Origin: Streptacidiphilus fuscans
Lineage (GTDB): Bacteria > Actinomycetota > Actinomycetes > Streptomycetales > Streptomycetaceae
Direction: 5' to 3'
Assembly: GCF_015690355.1 (NCBI RefSeq)
Contig: NZ_JADPRT010000002.1
Location: forward strand, 372,001 to 436,000
Length of the DNA stretch: 64,000 bases
Positions 20,643 to 31,357 of this stretch are shown piece after piece. A program made the translations under genes and the position numbers. Below the pieces are notes generated by a model. The model was given only the letters and a program-made list of their open reading frames with translations, was not told the origin of the DNA and ran no database searches. Numbering within the stretch: the stretch's first letter is position 1; every line of letters starts with the position of its first letter.

Positions 20643-21509
20643 CTAGAGGACGGCGCGGCGCGCGGTGGCGAAGCGGGGGCGGTTGTTCAGGTCGCGGTGG
20701 TCGGCGGCGTCGGTCCAGCCCGCCTCCTCGCGGAAGATCCACGGCACCAGACCGCCCTGCGTGTCCGCGTGCTCGACGACGACCACTCCCCCGGGGCGCA
20801 GCAGCCGCGCGGCGACGCGTTCGATGCCGCGGATGGTGTCGAGACCGTCCTCGCCGGAGAAGAGTGCCATCTCCGGGTCGTGGTCGCGAGCCTCGGGAGC
20901 GACGTACTCCCACTCGGTCAGCGGGATGTACGGCGGGTTGCTGATGACCAGGTCGAACTGGCCGCTCAGCTCGGGGCGGTCCAGGAACGCCTTGGTCGCG
21001 TCGCCCTGGATCAGCTCGATCCGGGCCGCGTCCGGGCTGGCGTCGACGTTGCGCCGGGCCCAGGCGTAGGCGTCGTCGGACATCTCCACCGCGTGCACGC
21101 GGCTGCGCGGCACCTCCTGGGCGAGCGCCAGCGCGATCGCGCCGGAGCCGGTGCAGAGGTCGACCACGAGCGGCTCGGCGACGTCCATGTCGCGCAGGGC
21201 GTCTATGGCCCAGCCGACGACCGACTCGGTCTCCGGACGCGGCACGAAGACCCCGGGGCCGACCTGGAGCTCCAGGTAGCGGAAGAACGCCCGTCCGGTG
21301 ATGTGCTGCAGCGGCTCGCGGGCCTCGCGTCGGGAGACGGCCTCCCAGTAACGGGCGTCGAAGTCGGCGTCCTTGACGGAGTGCAGCTCGCCGCGCTTGA
21401 CGTCGTGGATGAAGGCCGCGAGCTCCTCCGCGTCGAAACGCGGCGAGGGCACGCCGGCGGCAGCCAGCCGCTGGGTGGCCTGGGCCACCTCGGCGAGGAG
21501 GAGGTTCAC
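20643..21509 (-). CDS. prmC: Release factor glutamine methyltransferase
   Basis: PrmC methylates the Gln of the GGQ motif of release factors RF1/RF2 using SAM. The 288-residue protein has the helical N-domain (FDAEELAAFIH), RAFFRYLELQVGPGVFVPRPETE, SAM motif VVDLCTGSGAIALALA, and catalytic NPPYIP. I start at the GTG at 21507-21509, which has GAGAGG upstream. Its substrate gene prfA lies 91 bases upstream in the same operon. Confidence 0.96.
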   Translation of the reverse strand: MNLLLAEVAQATQRLAAAGVPSPRFDAEELAAFIHDVKRGELHSVKDADFDARYWEAVSRREAREPLQHITGRAFFRYLELQVGPGVFVPRPETESVVGWAIDALRDMDVAEPLVVDLCTGSGAIALALAQEVPRSRVHAVEMSDDAYAWARRNVDASPDAARIELIQGDATKAFLDRPELSGQFDLVISNPPYIPLTEWEYVAPEARDHDPEMALFSGEDGLDTIRGIERVAARLLRPGGVVVVEHADTQGGLVPWIFREEAGWTDAADHRDLNNRPRFATARRAVL

Positions 21510-21599
21510 GTGCGTGCCTCTCTTACGGGCCTTCAAGGTTCTGGCGCTCCGCCGTGCGGCGGAGCTACGACGCTCGGGAGCGCCGCTGCGGCCGACGGC

Positions 21600-22673
21600 T
21601 CAGGTCGCCTCGGCGAGCCGCGCGGCGGCGTCCTGGTCGACGGCGGACTGGATCACCGGGTCGAGCTCGCCGCCGAGCACCTGGTCCAAGTTGTACGCCT
21701 TGTAACCGGTGCGGTGGTCGGAGATGCGGTTCTCCGGGAAGTTGTAGGTGCGGATCCGCTCCGAGCGGTCCACCGAGCGGACCTGGCTGCGCCGGGCGTC
21801 GCTGGCCTCACGGTCGGCCTCCTCCTGCGCCGCCGCCAGCAGGCGGGAGCGGAGGATGCGCATGGCCTGCTCCTTGTTCTGGAGCTGGCTCTTCTCGTTC
21901 TGGCAGGACGCGACGATGCCGGTCGGCAGGTGCGTGATCCGGACCGCGGAGTCGGTGGTGTTGACGGACTGACCACCGGGACCGGACGAGCGGTAGACGT
22001 CGATGCGCAGGTCGTTCGCGTTGACCTCGACCTCGACCTCCTCGGCCTCCGGCGTGACCAGCACGCCCGCGGCGGAGGTGTGGATCCGGCCCTGCGACTC
22101 GGTCGCCGGCACGCGCTGCACGCGGTGCACGCCGCCCTCGTACTTCAGCCGCGCCCAGACGCCCTGGCCGGGCTCGGGGTTGCCGCCCCGGTACTTCACC
22201 GCGACCTGGACGTCCTTGTAGCCGCCGAGGTCGGACTCGTTGGCGTCGATGATCTCGGTCTTCCAGCCCTGCTTCTCGGCGTAGCGCAGGTACATGCGCA
22301 GCAGGTCGCCGGCGAAGAGCGCGGACTCCTCGCCGCCCTCGCCCGCCTTGACCTCCAGCAGCACGTCCTTGTCGTCGCTCGGGTCACGCGGCACCAGGAG
22401 CATCCGCAGGCGCTCGGTGAGCTCCTCGCGCTGCGCGTCCATGGCCTTGATCTCGGCGTAGAACTCCGGGTCGGCGTCGGCGAGCTCGCGGGCGGTCTCG
22501 ATGTCCTCGCCCACCTGCCGCCACTCGCGGTAGACCTTGGTGATCGGCGTCAGCTCGGCGTAGCGCTTGGTCAGCTGACGCGCGGCAGCCGGGTCGGCGT
22601 GCACGGCCGGATCGGCGAGACGCTCCTCAAGCGTCGCGTGCTCGTTCAGGAGCTCCTCGACTGCCTCGAACAT
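21600..22673 (-). CDS. prfA: Peptide chain release factor 1
   Basis: RF1 reads UAA and UAG stop codons and triggers peptidyl-tRNA hydrolysis. The 357-residue protein has the codon-recognition PAT tripeptide at 189-191 ([19 protein letters not shown]) and the catalytic GGQ at 233-235 ([12 protein letters not shown]), target of the neighbouring PrmC. The length and domain order are standard for the family. Confidence 0.98.
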   Translation of the reverse strand: MFEAVEELLNEHATLEERLADPAVHADPAAARQLTKRYAELTPITKVYREWRQVGEDIETARELADADPEFYAEIKAMDAQREELTERLRMLLVPRDPSDDKDVLLEVKAGEGGEESALFAGDLLRMYLRYAEKQGWKTEIIDANESDLGGYKDVQVAVKYRGGNPEPGQGVWARLKYEGGVHRVQRVPATESQGRIHTSAAGVLVTPEAEEVEVEVNANDLRIDVYRSSGPGGQSVNTTDSAVRITHLPTGIVASCQNEKSQLQNKEQAMRILRSRLLAAAQEEADREASDARRSQVRSVDRSERIRTYNFPENRISDHRTGYKAYNLDQVLGGELDPVIQSAVDQDAAARLAEAT

Positions 22674-22796
22674 GGGAGCTGGGCCTTCTTCCGCGATGGG
22701 GGTGGAAACCGATGAACCTGCTGGTCAACGCGAACGGCGCCGACCAGGGCGAACCCGGGAAGACCACGGGTACGCCCGGCCGGCGCCGAAAGGCCG

Positions 22797-23021
22797 CTAC
22801 TGCTGCTTGGCGGCGTGCTTCTTGCCGAAGCGGGCCTCGAAGCGGGCCACACGGCCACCGGTGTCCATGATCTTCTGCTTGCCGGTGTAGAACGGGTGGC
22901 AGGCGGAGCAGACCTCGGCGCGGATGACGCCGGACTGCTCGGTGCTGCGGGTGGTGAACTCGTTGCCGCAGGTGCAGGTGACCTGGGTGACCACGTAGGT
23001 CGGGTGGATCTCGGGCTTCAA
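22797..23021 (-). CDS. rpmE: Ribosomal protein L31, zinc-binding (C+) form
   Basis: This 74-residue L31 has four zinc ligands: Cys16 and Cys18 (CTCGNEF), Cys38 and Cys41 (CSACHPF). Zinc-type L31 is replaced by a cysteine-less paralogue under zinc starvation, and in S. coelicolor rpmE belongs to the disulfide-stress (sigma-R) regulon. A matching promoter is seen at 23126-23153, giving a leader of about 100 bases. Only one L31 gene is in this window. prfA follows on the same strand. Confidence 0.97.
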   Translation of the reverse strand: MKPEIHPTYVVTQVTCTCGNEFTTRSTEQSGVIRAEVCSACHPFYTGKQKIMDTGGRVARFEARFGKKHAAKQQ

Positions 23022-23125
23022 GGGATGCTCCTATGTTCTGGGAGGGCACCGGGTCGTGCGGCGGGCTGCCGCGCGTGAACCGGGACCGACGTACCAGTCT
23101 GCCAGGGACTGGCGCCATGCTCCAA

Positions 23126-23153
23126 AACGGGGTAGGGAGCACAGATATTCCAC
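23126..23153 (-). promoter_or_regulatory. Sigma-R (thiol-oxidative stress) type promoter of rpmE
   Basis: On the minus strand, GTGGAAT (23147-23153) is followed after exactly 18 bases by GTT (23126-23128), which fits the sigma-R consensus GGAAT-N18-GTT. It sits about 105 bases upstream of rpmE, a gene known to be sigma-R-dependent in S. coelicolor, which makes the assignment credible. Confidence 0.7.
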
Positions 23154-23178
23154 CTGCGTTCCACCTGCACAAAAGCCC

Positions 23179-23210
23179 GCGACCCCGGGCCCTTTCGGAC
23201 CCGGGGTCGC
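23179..23210 (-). terminator. rho terminator hairpin
   Basis: A 14-bp stem with one mismatch (GCGACCCCGGGCCC against its near-complement) and a four-base loop lies 25 bases beyond the rho stop codon and just upstream of the rpmE promoter. Confidence 0.75.
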
Positions 23211-23234
23211 CGGGAGTGAGCGCGGAGCGCGGGG

Positions 23235-25370
<2,136 letters not shown>

Positions 25371-25731
25371 GAAGGGTCCTTCCCTGGAGCGGACGTCGGC
25401 CTTTCTGGCTCGGCGACCGGTCGTGCTGTCCGCCCTGTGGTCTTTTGGCAGGGCGTGGCTGCGATAAAACGATGGAACCCACTGCGCACGTGCGATGTGT
25501 CAGTGTCAATGGCGCTGCGCACGAACGCGTCCGGGCCCCCTGCGCGTGTTCGGCTCCGGCTCCAGGCCCCTGCTCGGAGGCGGTCCTTTAGCCGACACGG
25601 CGTCGGGATGCGGTCACAATGGCGCAGGCAGGCTGCGTACGCGATGTGGCGGGCTCCCGGAGAATTGCTGTCCCAACGGTGGGGACGCCGCGCACCCGGC
25701 CCCGCAGGGCTCCTGGTGCAGACATGAGATT

Positions 25732-25759
25732 AACACTACTGGACCCAACAAACATTCCC
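25732..25759 (-). promoter_or_regulatory. Candidate sigma-R-like promoter of rho
   Basis: On the minus strand GGGAAT (25754-25759) is followed after 19 bases by GTT (25732-25734), close to the sigma-R consensus GGAAT-N18/19-GTT. The transcript would have a leader of about 355 bases. A TTGACA at 25772-25777 is an alternative -35, but no good -10 follows at 17-18 bases. Confidence 0.4.
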
Positions 25760-25849
25760 CCACTCTGCGAGTGTCAATCGTGTCCCCACTTTCCCGAGGT
25801 ATTCCCGGTGCCACGGTTCGCAGATCCGTCCTGGCCTTGTCGATCCTGT

Positions 25850-25885
25850 GGAGATCTGCCTGTGGAGATCCCTGGGTAGATCTCC
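25850..25885 (-). terminator. Possible thrB terminator
   Basis: GGAGATCT and AGATCTCC (8-bp arms) flank 20 bases just beyond the thrB stop. The flanks also hold a repeated TGTGGAGATC. Stem quality is moderate and there is no U-tract. Confidence 0.4.
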
Positions 25886-25902
25886 CGGTGCGCGTCGACG
25901 AT

Positions 25903-26850
25903 TCATTGCGACAACGGCAGTACCGCGGCTCCCTCGGTGTCCAGTGCGAGCCGGTGCGCGGCCCAGCCCTCGCCCGCGAAACCGAGCACCTTCTCGGCCG
26001 TGCTCGCGTCGGTCAGGGCCAGCACCGTCGGACCGGCGCCGGAGATGACGGCGGCGATTCCCTCCGCGCGAAGGCCCGCGACCAGCGCGGCGCTCTGCGG
26101 CATCGCCGGGGTGCGGTAGTCCTGGTGCAGCCGGTCCTCGGTGGCGGGAAGCAGCAGCTCAGGGCGCCGGGTGATGGCCTCCACCAGCAGCGCGGCGCGC
26201 CCGACGTTGGCGGCGGCGTCGGCGTGCGGCACCGTGCCCGGCAGCAGACCGCGCGCGACCTCGGTCAACACCGGGTCCCCGGGAATGAAGACCACGGGAA
26301 CGACGTCGCGGTTCGGCTCGACGGTGACGGCGTGCGCGCCCGAGCCGGGCGTGGGCGTCCCCTCGCCGTCGAACGCGTCGGTCCAGGCGATGGTGAAGCC
26401 GCCGAGCAGACAGGCGGCGACGTTGTCGGGGTGGCCCTCGATCTCCGAGGCCAGCGCGAGCGTCGCGGCGTCGTCGAGGGCCTCGACGCCGCCGACGGTC
26501 ACCGCACGCGCGGCCATGATGCCCGCGCAGATCGCGGCGGAGGAGGAGCCGAGCCCGCGCCCGTGCGGAATCCGGTTGGCGCAGACGACTTCGAGACCGC
26601 GGGGCTGTCCGCCGAGCCGGTCGAAGGTGGCGCGCATCGCGCGGACGACGAGGTGACGCTCGTCGCGGGCCAGGGTGTCCGCGCCCTCACCTGCGATGTC
26701 GACATGCAGACCCGCGTCGGCGACGCGTACGACGAGGTCGTCGTAGAGGCCGAGGGCGAGGCCGAAGGAGTCGAATCCGGGCCCGAGATTGGCACTGGTC
26801 GCGGGAACCCGCACCCGTACTGCGGCGGCGCGGAAGGCGGGGCCTGCCAT
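25903..26850 (-). CDS. thrB: Homoserine kinase
   Basis: This 315-residue GHMP kinase phosphorylates L-homoserine with ATP, the step before threonine synthase. It has the substrate motif RVPATSANLGPGFDSFG at the N-terminus, the ATP loop PHGRGLGSSSAAI, and the C-terminal GHMP motif AVISGAGPTVLAL. I start at the ATG at 26848-26850 with AGGAG upstream; upstream codons in frame give no homology-like sequence. It is separated from thrC by 362 bases that contain repeat copy 2, so it may be transcribed separately or attenuated. Confidence 0.95.
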   Translation of the reverse strand: MAGPAFRAAAVRVRVPATSANLGPGFDSFGLALGLYDDLVVRVADAGLHVDIAGEGADTLARDERHLVVRAMRATFDRLGGQPRGLEVVCANRIPHGRGLGSSSAAICAGIMAARAVTVGGVEALDDAATLALASEIEGHPDNVAACLLGGFTIAWTDAFDGEGTPTPGSGAHAVTVEPNRDVVPVVFIPGDPVLTEVARGLLPGTVPHADAAANVGRAALLVEAITRRPELLLPATEDRLHQDYRTPAMPQSAALVAGLRAEGIAAVISGAGPTVLALTDASTAEKVLGFAGEGWAAHRLALDTEGAAVLPLSQ

Positions 26851-27002
26851 TGCGTGGACTCTCCTGCGGGAGTGGGTACGGCGAAACCCGATGCAAGCGT
26901 GCAAATCGGTGCATGCGCTTGGGGTATGACGCCAGGGTAGCGAAAAGGGGCTGTTCAGCGGTACACCTCGACACGAGGTGTGTCTGCCGGCGCAGACGGG
27001 AC

Positions 27003-27131
27003 GTTGCAAACGTCCAGGGGCGCGGGGCTCTGCGCGAGAACCACCCTGTGCGGATGGCCCTGCTCGTGCGGCGACTCACCACTCTGGGTGGCTTGTCGCG
27101 CAGTTCCCCGCGCCCCTTGCGGTGGTGCAAC
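27003..27131. repeat. Imperfect palindromic intergenic repeat (copy 2)
   Basis: The ends GTTGCAAACGTCC and (in complement) GTTGCACCACCGC lead on both sides into AGGGGCGCGGGG, CTGCGCGA and CCACCC blocks, pairing over about 45 positions. The layout matches copy 1 at 3763-3928, including the shared core GCGGATGGCCCTGCTCGT. It fills most of the thrC-thrB gap (26851-27212), for which I see no gene. A further inverted half-copy (GAGCCCCGCGCCCCTGGA) lies at about 27191-27208. Confidence 0.75.
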
Positions 27132-27212
27132 TACCTGGGGAAGCAAAGGCTCAGCGTGTCGCGCCGGCGCGGCGGAGCCGCGAATCAGCAGAGCCCCGCG
27201 CCCCTGGACTGG

Positions 27213-28289
27213 CTACGCCAGTCCGAGACGCTCCGCCGCCGCCGTCGCGTCGATCGGGACCACCGTCGGCTGCGGGGCGCCCGCGACCGCCCAGTCGGGG
27301 TCCTTGAGGCCGTTGCCGGTGACCGTGCAGACGATCCGCTGGCCCGGGTCGATCAGGCCCTGCTCGTGCGCTTGCAGCAGGCCCGCCACCGACGCGGCGG
27401 ACGCCGGCTCCACGAAGACGCCCTCGCGGGACGCCAGCAGCCGGTAGGCGGAGAGGATCTGTCGGTCCGTCACCTTGTCGATACGGCCGCCCGACTCGTC
27501 GCGCGCCGCGATCGCGTAGTCCCACGAGGCCGGGTTGCCGATCCGGATCGCGGTGGCGATCGTCTGCGGCTTGAGGACCGGCGCGCCGTCCACGATCGGG
27601 GCGGAGCCGGACGCCTGGTAGCCGAACATGCGCGGCGTCCTCGTCGCCATGCCGTCCGCCGCGTACTCGCGGTAGCCCTTCCAGTAGGCGGTGATGTTGC
27701 CCGCGTTGCCGACCGGCAGCACGTGGATGTCGGGGGCGTCGCCGAGCATGTCGACGATCTCGAACGCGGCCGTCTTCTGGCCCTCGATGCGGACCGGGTT
27801 GACCGAGTTGACCAGCGCCACCGGGTACTTGTCGGACAGGTCGCGCGCCAGCGTCAGGCAGTCGTCGAAGTTGCCGTCCACCTGGAGGATCTTCGCGCCG
27901 TGGACCAGCGCCTGGCCCATCTTGCCGAGCGCGATCTTGCCCTGCGGCACCAGCACCGCGCAGACCATCCCCGCGCGCACCGCGTACGCCGCCGCGGACG
28001 CGGAGGTGTTGCCGGTGGACGCGCAGATGACCGCCTGCGCGCCCGCCTCCTTGGCCTTGGAGATGGCCATCGTCATGCCGCGGTCCTTGAAGGACCCGGT
28101 CGGGTTGGCACCCTCGACCTTGAGGTAGACCTCGCAGCCCGTGCGCTCGGAGAGCAGCTGGGCAGGGACGAGCGGCGTGCCGCCCTCGAGCAGCGTCACC
28201 ACGGGAGTCGCGGCGGTGACCGGGAGCCGGTCGCGGTACTCCTCGATGAGGCCGCGCCACTGATGGGTGTGCTGGAGGGTGGTGCTCAT
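27213..28289 (-). CDS. thrC: Threonine synthase
   Basis: This 358-residue fold-type II PLP enzyme converts O-phosphohomoserine to threonine. The PLP lysine is Lys68 in [11 protein letters not shown]. The phosphate-binding loop [13 protein letters not shown] and the C-terminal [11 protein letters not shown] are typical. The length matches the short bacterial type (about 360) rather than the long E. coli/yeast type. The start lies 6 bases after the hom stop, with the ribosome binding site GGGGAG inside the end of hom, so the two genes are coupled. Confidence 0.96.
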   Translation of the reverse strand: MSTTLQHTHQWRGLIEEYRDRLPVTAATPVVTLLEGGTPLVPAQLLSERTGCEVYLKVEGANPTGSFKDRGMTMAISKAKEAGAQAVICASTGNTSASAAAYAVRAGMVCAVLVPQGKIALGKMGQALVHGAKILQVDGNFDDCLTLARDLSDKYPVALVNSVNPVRIEGQKTAAFEIVDMLGDAPDIHVLPVGNAGNITAYWKGYREYAADGMATRTPRMFGYQASGSAPIVDGAPVLKPQTIATAIRIGNPASWDYAIAARDESGGRIDKVTDRQILSAYRLLASREGVFVEPASAASVAGLLQAHEQGLIDPGQRIVCTVTGNGLKDPDWAVAGAPQPTVVPIDATAAAERLGLA

Positions 28290-28295
28290 ATCGGG

Positions 28296-29591
28296 TTACT
28301 CCCCTTCGACACGCATGATGCTGGCCACGCCACGGACGTGGTCATGAGTGCGCAGTTCTGCGACGGTGGCGGACAGCGCGGCGTCGGTGGCGCGGTGCGT
28401 CACGACGACGAGCGAGGCGTCGCCGTCCCGGCCCTGCTGGCGGACGGTGTCGATGGACACCCCGTGCTCGGCGAAGACCGTGGCGACCTGGGCGAGGACA
28501 CCTGCCTTGTCGGCGACGTCCAGACTCACGTGGTAGCGGGTGACCACGTCGTCCATGGGGTTGACGGTGAGCTGAGCGTACGCGCTCTCGCCGGGGCCCG
28601 TCGCACCGCCCACCTTGTTGCGGCAGACCGCGACCAGGTCGCCGAGCACGGCGGAGGCAGTCGGCGCGCCGCCCGCGCCGGGGCCGTAGAACATCAGCTG
28701 GCCGGCCGCGTCCGCCTCGACGAAGACGGCGTTGTACGCGCCGCGCACGGAGGCCAGCGGGTGGCTGAGCGGGATCATCGCCGGGTGGACGCGGGCGGTG
28801 ACCGACTCCTCGCCGTTCTCGTCCTTGGCGCGCTCGCAGATGGCGAGCAGTTTCACCACGCAGCCCATCGCCTTGGCGGAGGCGATGTCCGCGGCCGTCA
28901 CCTCGGTGATGCCCTCGCGGAAGACGTCGGCGGCGGTCACCCGGGTGTGGAAGGCGATACCGGCCAGGATCGCGGCCTTGGCGGCGGCGTCGAAGCCCTC
29001 GACATCGGCGGTCGGGTCGGCCTCGGCGTAGCCGAGCGCGGTGGCCTCCTCCAGTGCCTCGGAGTAACCGGCGCCGGTGGTGTCCATCTTGTCCATGATG
29101 AAGTTGGTGGTGCCGTTGACGATGCCCAGCACCCGGTTGACCTTGTCCCCGGCCAGGGACTCGCGCAGCGGGCGGATCAGCGGGATCGCACCGGCGACGG
29201 CCGCCTCGTAGTAGAGGTCCGCGCCGGCCTTGGCCGCGGCCGCATGCAGGGCCGCGCCGTCGGCGGCGAGCAGCGCCTTGTTGGCGGAGACGACGGACGC
29301 GCCGTTCTCGAATGCCGAGACGATCAGTGAGCGGGCCGGCTCGATCCCGCCGATCACCTCGATCACGACGTCGATGTCGCCGCGCTTGACCAGGGCCTCG
29401 GCGTCGGTGGTGATCAGGTGCTCCGGCACGCCAGGACGCGGCCGACCGGCCCGGCGCACGGCCACGCCCGCGAGCTCCACCGGTACCCCGATGCGCGCCT
29501 CCAGGTCGGCGGCGTGCGTCGTCATGATGCGTGCCACCTCGGAGCCCACTACTCCACAACCGAGGAGCGCCACCTTGAGCGTACGCATCAT
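28296..29591 (-). CDS. hom: Homoserine dehydrogenase
   Basis: This 431-residue enzyme reduces aspartate semialdehyde to homoserine. It has an N-terminal Rossmann fold (VALLGCGVVGSEVARI), the catalytic core VNGTTNFIMDKM and ALGYAEADPTADVEGFDAAAK with the conserved lysine, and a C-terminal ACT domain (about 355-431) for threonine feedback. It is separated from lysA by 208 bases that contain a small GCTGCC-arm hairpin (29617-29633) in the leader and no gene. Confidence 0.97.
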   Translation of the reverse strand: MMRTLKVALLGCGVVGSEVARIMTTHAADLEARIGVPVELAGVAVRRAGRPRPGVPEHLITTDAEALVKRGDIDVVIEVIGGIEPARSLIVSAFENGASVVSANKALLAADGAALHAAAAKAGADLYYEAAVAGAIPLIRPLRESLAGDKVNRVLGIVNGTTNFIMDKMDTTGAGYSEALEEATALGYAEADPTADVEGFDAAAKAAILAGIAFHTRVTAADVFREGITEVTAADIASAKAMGCVVKLLAICERAKDENGEESVTARVHPAMIPLSHPLASVRGAYNAVFVEADAAGQLMFYGPGAGGAPTASAVLGDLVAVCRNKVGGATGPGESAYAQLTVNPMDDVVTRYHVSLDVADKAGVLAQVATVFAEHGVSIDTVRQQGRDGDASLVVVTHRATDAALSATVAELRTHDHVRGVASIMRVEGE

Positions 29592-29799
29592 CCGACTCCG
29601 TCCTGCTTTGTTGGCGGCTGCCGAAAAGGCAGCTCATGTTGGCCTGGTACTTGCCTTCTGTCCCAAGTCTCCGCGACTGGCCCGTCGAATCTGCGGCCGT
29701 TCCACGGATTGAGACGCAAATTCCGCTGCTCGATACCGAGCGGCAGGAAATCCTGTCGTGCTCAGCCTGCGCCCGAGCGCTCGGCCTGCGTCCGGGCGC

Positions 29800-31197
29800 T
29801 CAGCCCACGTCGAGGCGGAGCAGGTCCTCCTCCGTCTCGCGGCGGACGACGACCCGGGCCTGGCCGTCGCGGACCGCGACCACCGGGGGCCTGAGCGCGT
29901 GGTTGTAGTTGCTGGCCATGGACCGGCAGTACGCGCCCGTGGCGGGCACGGCCAGCAGGTCGCCGGGGGCCAGGTCGTCCGGCAGGAACGCGTCGCGGAC
30001 CACGATGTCGCCGGACTCGCAGTGCTTGCCGACCACACGACTCAGCATCGGCTCCGCGTCCGAGGCGCGGGAGACCAGCGCCACGCTGTACTCGGCGTCG
30101 TAGAGCGCGGTGCGGATGTTGTCCGACATGCCGCCGTCGACGCTGACGTAGGTGCGCAGGCCCTCCAGCGGCTTGATCGTGCCGACCTCGTAGAGCGTGA
30201 AGGCGCTGGGACCGACGATGGCCCGGCCCGGCTCGACCGACAGGCGCGGGATGGCCAGCCCCTCGGCCGCGCACTCGCGGCGGACGATCTCGGTCAGCGC
30301 GGTGGCGATCTCCTGCGGCTCGCGAGGGTCGTCGTCGCTGGTGTAGGCGATGCCGAGGCCGCCACCGAGGTCGATCTCGGGCAGCTCGACGCCGTGCTCG
30401 CGCTTGACCTCGGCCAGCAGGCCGACCACGCGGCGGGCGGCGACCTCGAACCCGGCCATGTCGAAGATCTGCGAACCGATGTGCGAGTGGATGCCGACCA
30501 GCTCGACGCCGTCCAGCGTCAGCGCGCGACGCACCGCCTCGGCGGCCTGACCGCCTGTCAGCGAGAACCCGAACTTCTGGTCCTCGTGCGCGGTGGCGAT
30601 GAACTCGTGGGTGTGCGCCTCGACGCCGACGGTGACGCGGAGCAGGATCTTCTGCCGCACACCCTGCTGGTCGGCGGCCCAGGCCAGCCGGACCAGCTCC
30701 TCGAAGGAGTCCACGACCACGTGCCCGATCCCGGCCTTGACCGCGTACTCCAGCTCGGCACGGGTCTTGTTGTTGCCGTGGAACGCGATCCGCTCCGGCG
30801 GCATGCCGGCGGAGAGCGCGACGGTGAGCTCGCCGCCGCTGCAGACGTCGACGTTGAGGCCCTCCTCGTGCAGCCAGCGGACCACCGCGCGGGAGAGGAA
30901 GGCCTTGCCCGCGTAGTAGACGTCCGCGTCCAAGTGCGAGAAGGCCTGCTGCCAGGCGCGGCAGCGGGACCGGAAGTCCTCCTCGTCGAGGATGTAGGCG
31001 GGGGTGCCGAACTGCTCGGCCAGCGCCCGCACGTCGAGCCCGGCGACGGTCACCGCGCCGGTGGCCTCGTCGCGGGTGACGGTCTTGGACCACACCTTCG
31101 GGTCCAGCAGGTTGAGGTCGGCGGGCGGCGCGGCGTAGTGGCCCTCGGGCAGCACGTCGCCGTGACGGGGTCCGGCCGGGTGGGCGGAACGGCTCAT
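29800..31197 (-). CDS. lysA: Diaminopimelate decarboxylase
   Basis: LysA decarboxylates meso-diaminopimelate to lysine. The 465-residue fold-type III PLP enzyme shows the Schiff-base lysine Lys98 (YYAGKAFL), [19 protein letters not shown], the EPGRAIVG phosphate-binding region, and the cross-subunit CESGD and [12 protein letters not shown] motifs. The ATG has AGGGAGAA upstream. It begins the lysA-hom-thrC(-thrB) cluster and is insulated from argS by a strong terminator. Confidence 0.97.
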   Translation of the reverse strand: MSRSAHPAGPRHGDVLPEGHYAAPPADLNLLDPKVWSKTVTRDEATGAVTVAGLDVRALAEQFGTPAYILDEEDFRSRCRAWQQAFSHLDADVYYAGKAFLSRAVVRWLHEEGLNVDVCSGGELTVALSAGMPPERIAFHGNNKTRAELEYAVKAGIGHVVVDSFEELVRLAWAADQQGVRQKILLRVTVGVEAHTHEFIATAHEDQKFGFSLTGGQAAEAVRRALTLDGVELVGIHSHIGSQIFDMAGFEVAARRVVGLLAEVKREHGVELPEIDLGGGLGIAYTSDDDPREPQEIATALTEIVRRECAAEGLAIPRLSVEPGRAIVGPSAFTLYEVGTIKPLEGLRTYVSVDGGMSDNIRTALYDAEYSVALVSRASDAEPMLSRVVGKHCESGDIVVRDAFLPDDLAPGDLLAVPATGAYCRSMASNYNHALRPPVVAVRDGQARVVVRRETEEDLLRLDVG

Positions 31198-31304
31198 TGC
31201 TTCGGTTCTCCCTGCTGTGTTGCTGCGGTGCTGCGGTGCCTGTGGGCTCCACGACTGCTGTTGGTTACTCGTCGGTCACCGACTGCCGTGGGGTCCACTT
31301 GCAG

Positions 31305-31351
31305 CGAGGGGCCCGAAACCGTCGTCCGGGCTGACGGTTTCGGGCCCCTCG
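31305..31351 (-). terminator. Strong argS terminator
   Basis: Perfect 19-bp arms (CGAGGGGCCCGAAACCGTC and its complement) enclose a 9-base loop, 6 bases after the argS stop. There is no U-tract. This is the most stable hairpin noted in the window. Confidence 0.85.
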
Positions 31352-31357
31352 CGCGGA

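Larger units (their letters stand above)
25371..25902. other. Intergenic region between thrB and rho (532 bases)
   Basis: No gene is supported here. The region contains the thrB terminator candidate (25850-25885), a candidate rho promoter (25732-25759) and an untranslated stretch of about 350 bases before rho. Long leaders are usual for rho genes, which are often autoregulated by Rho-dependent premature termination; whether that happens here is not visible. The leader is only slightly less GC-rich than the genes. Confidence 0.6.
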
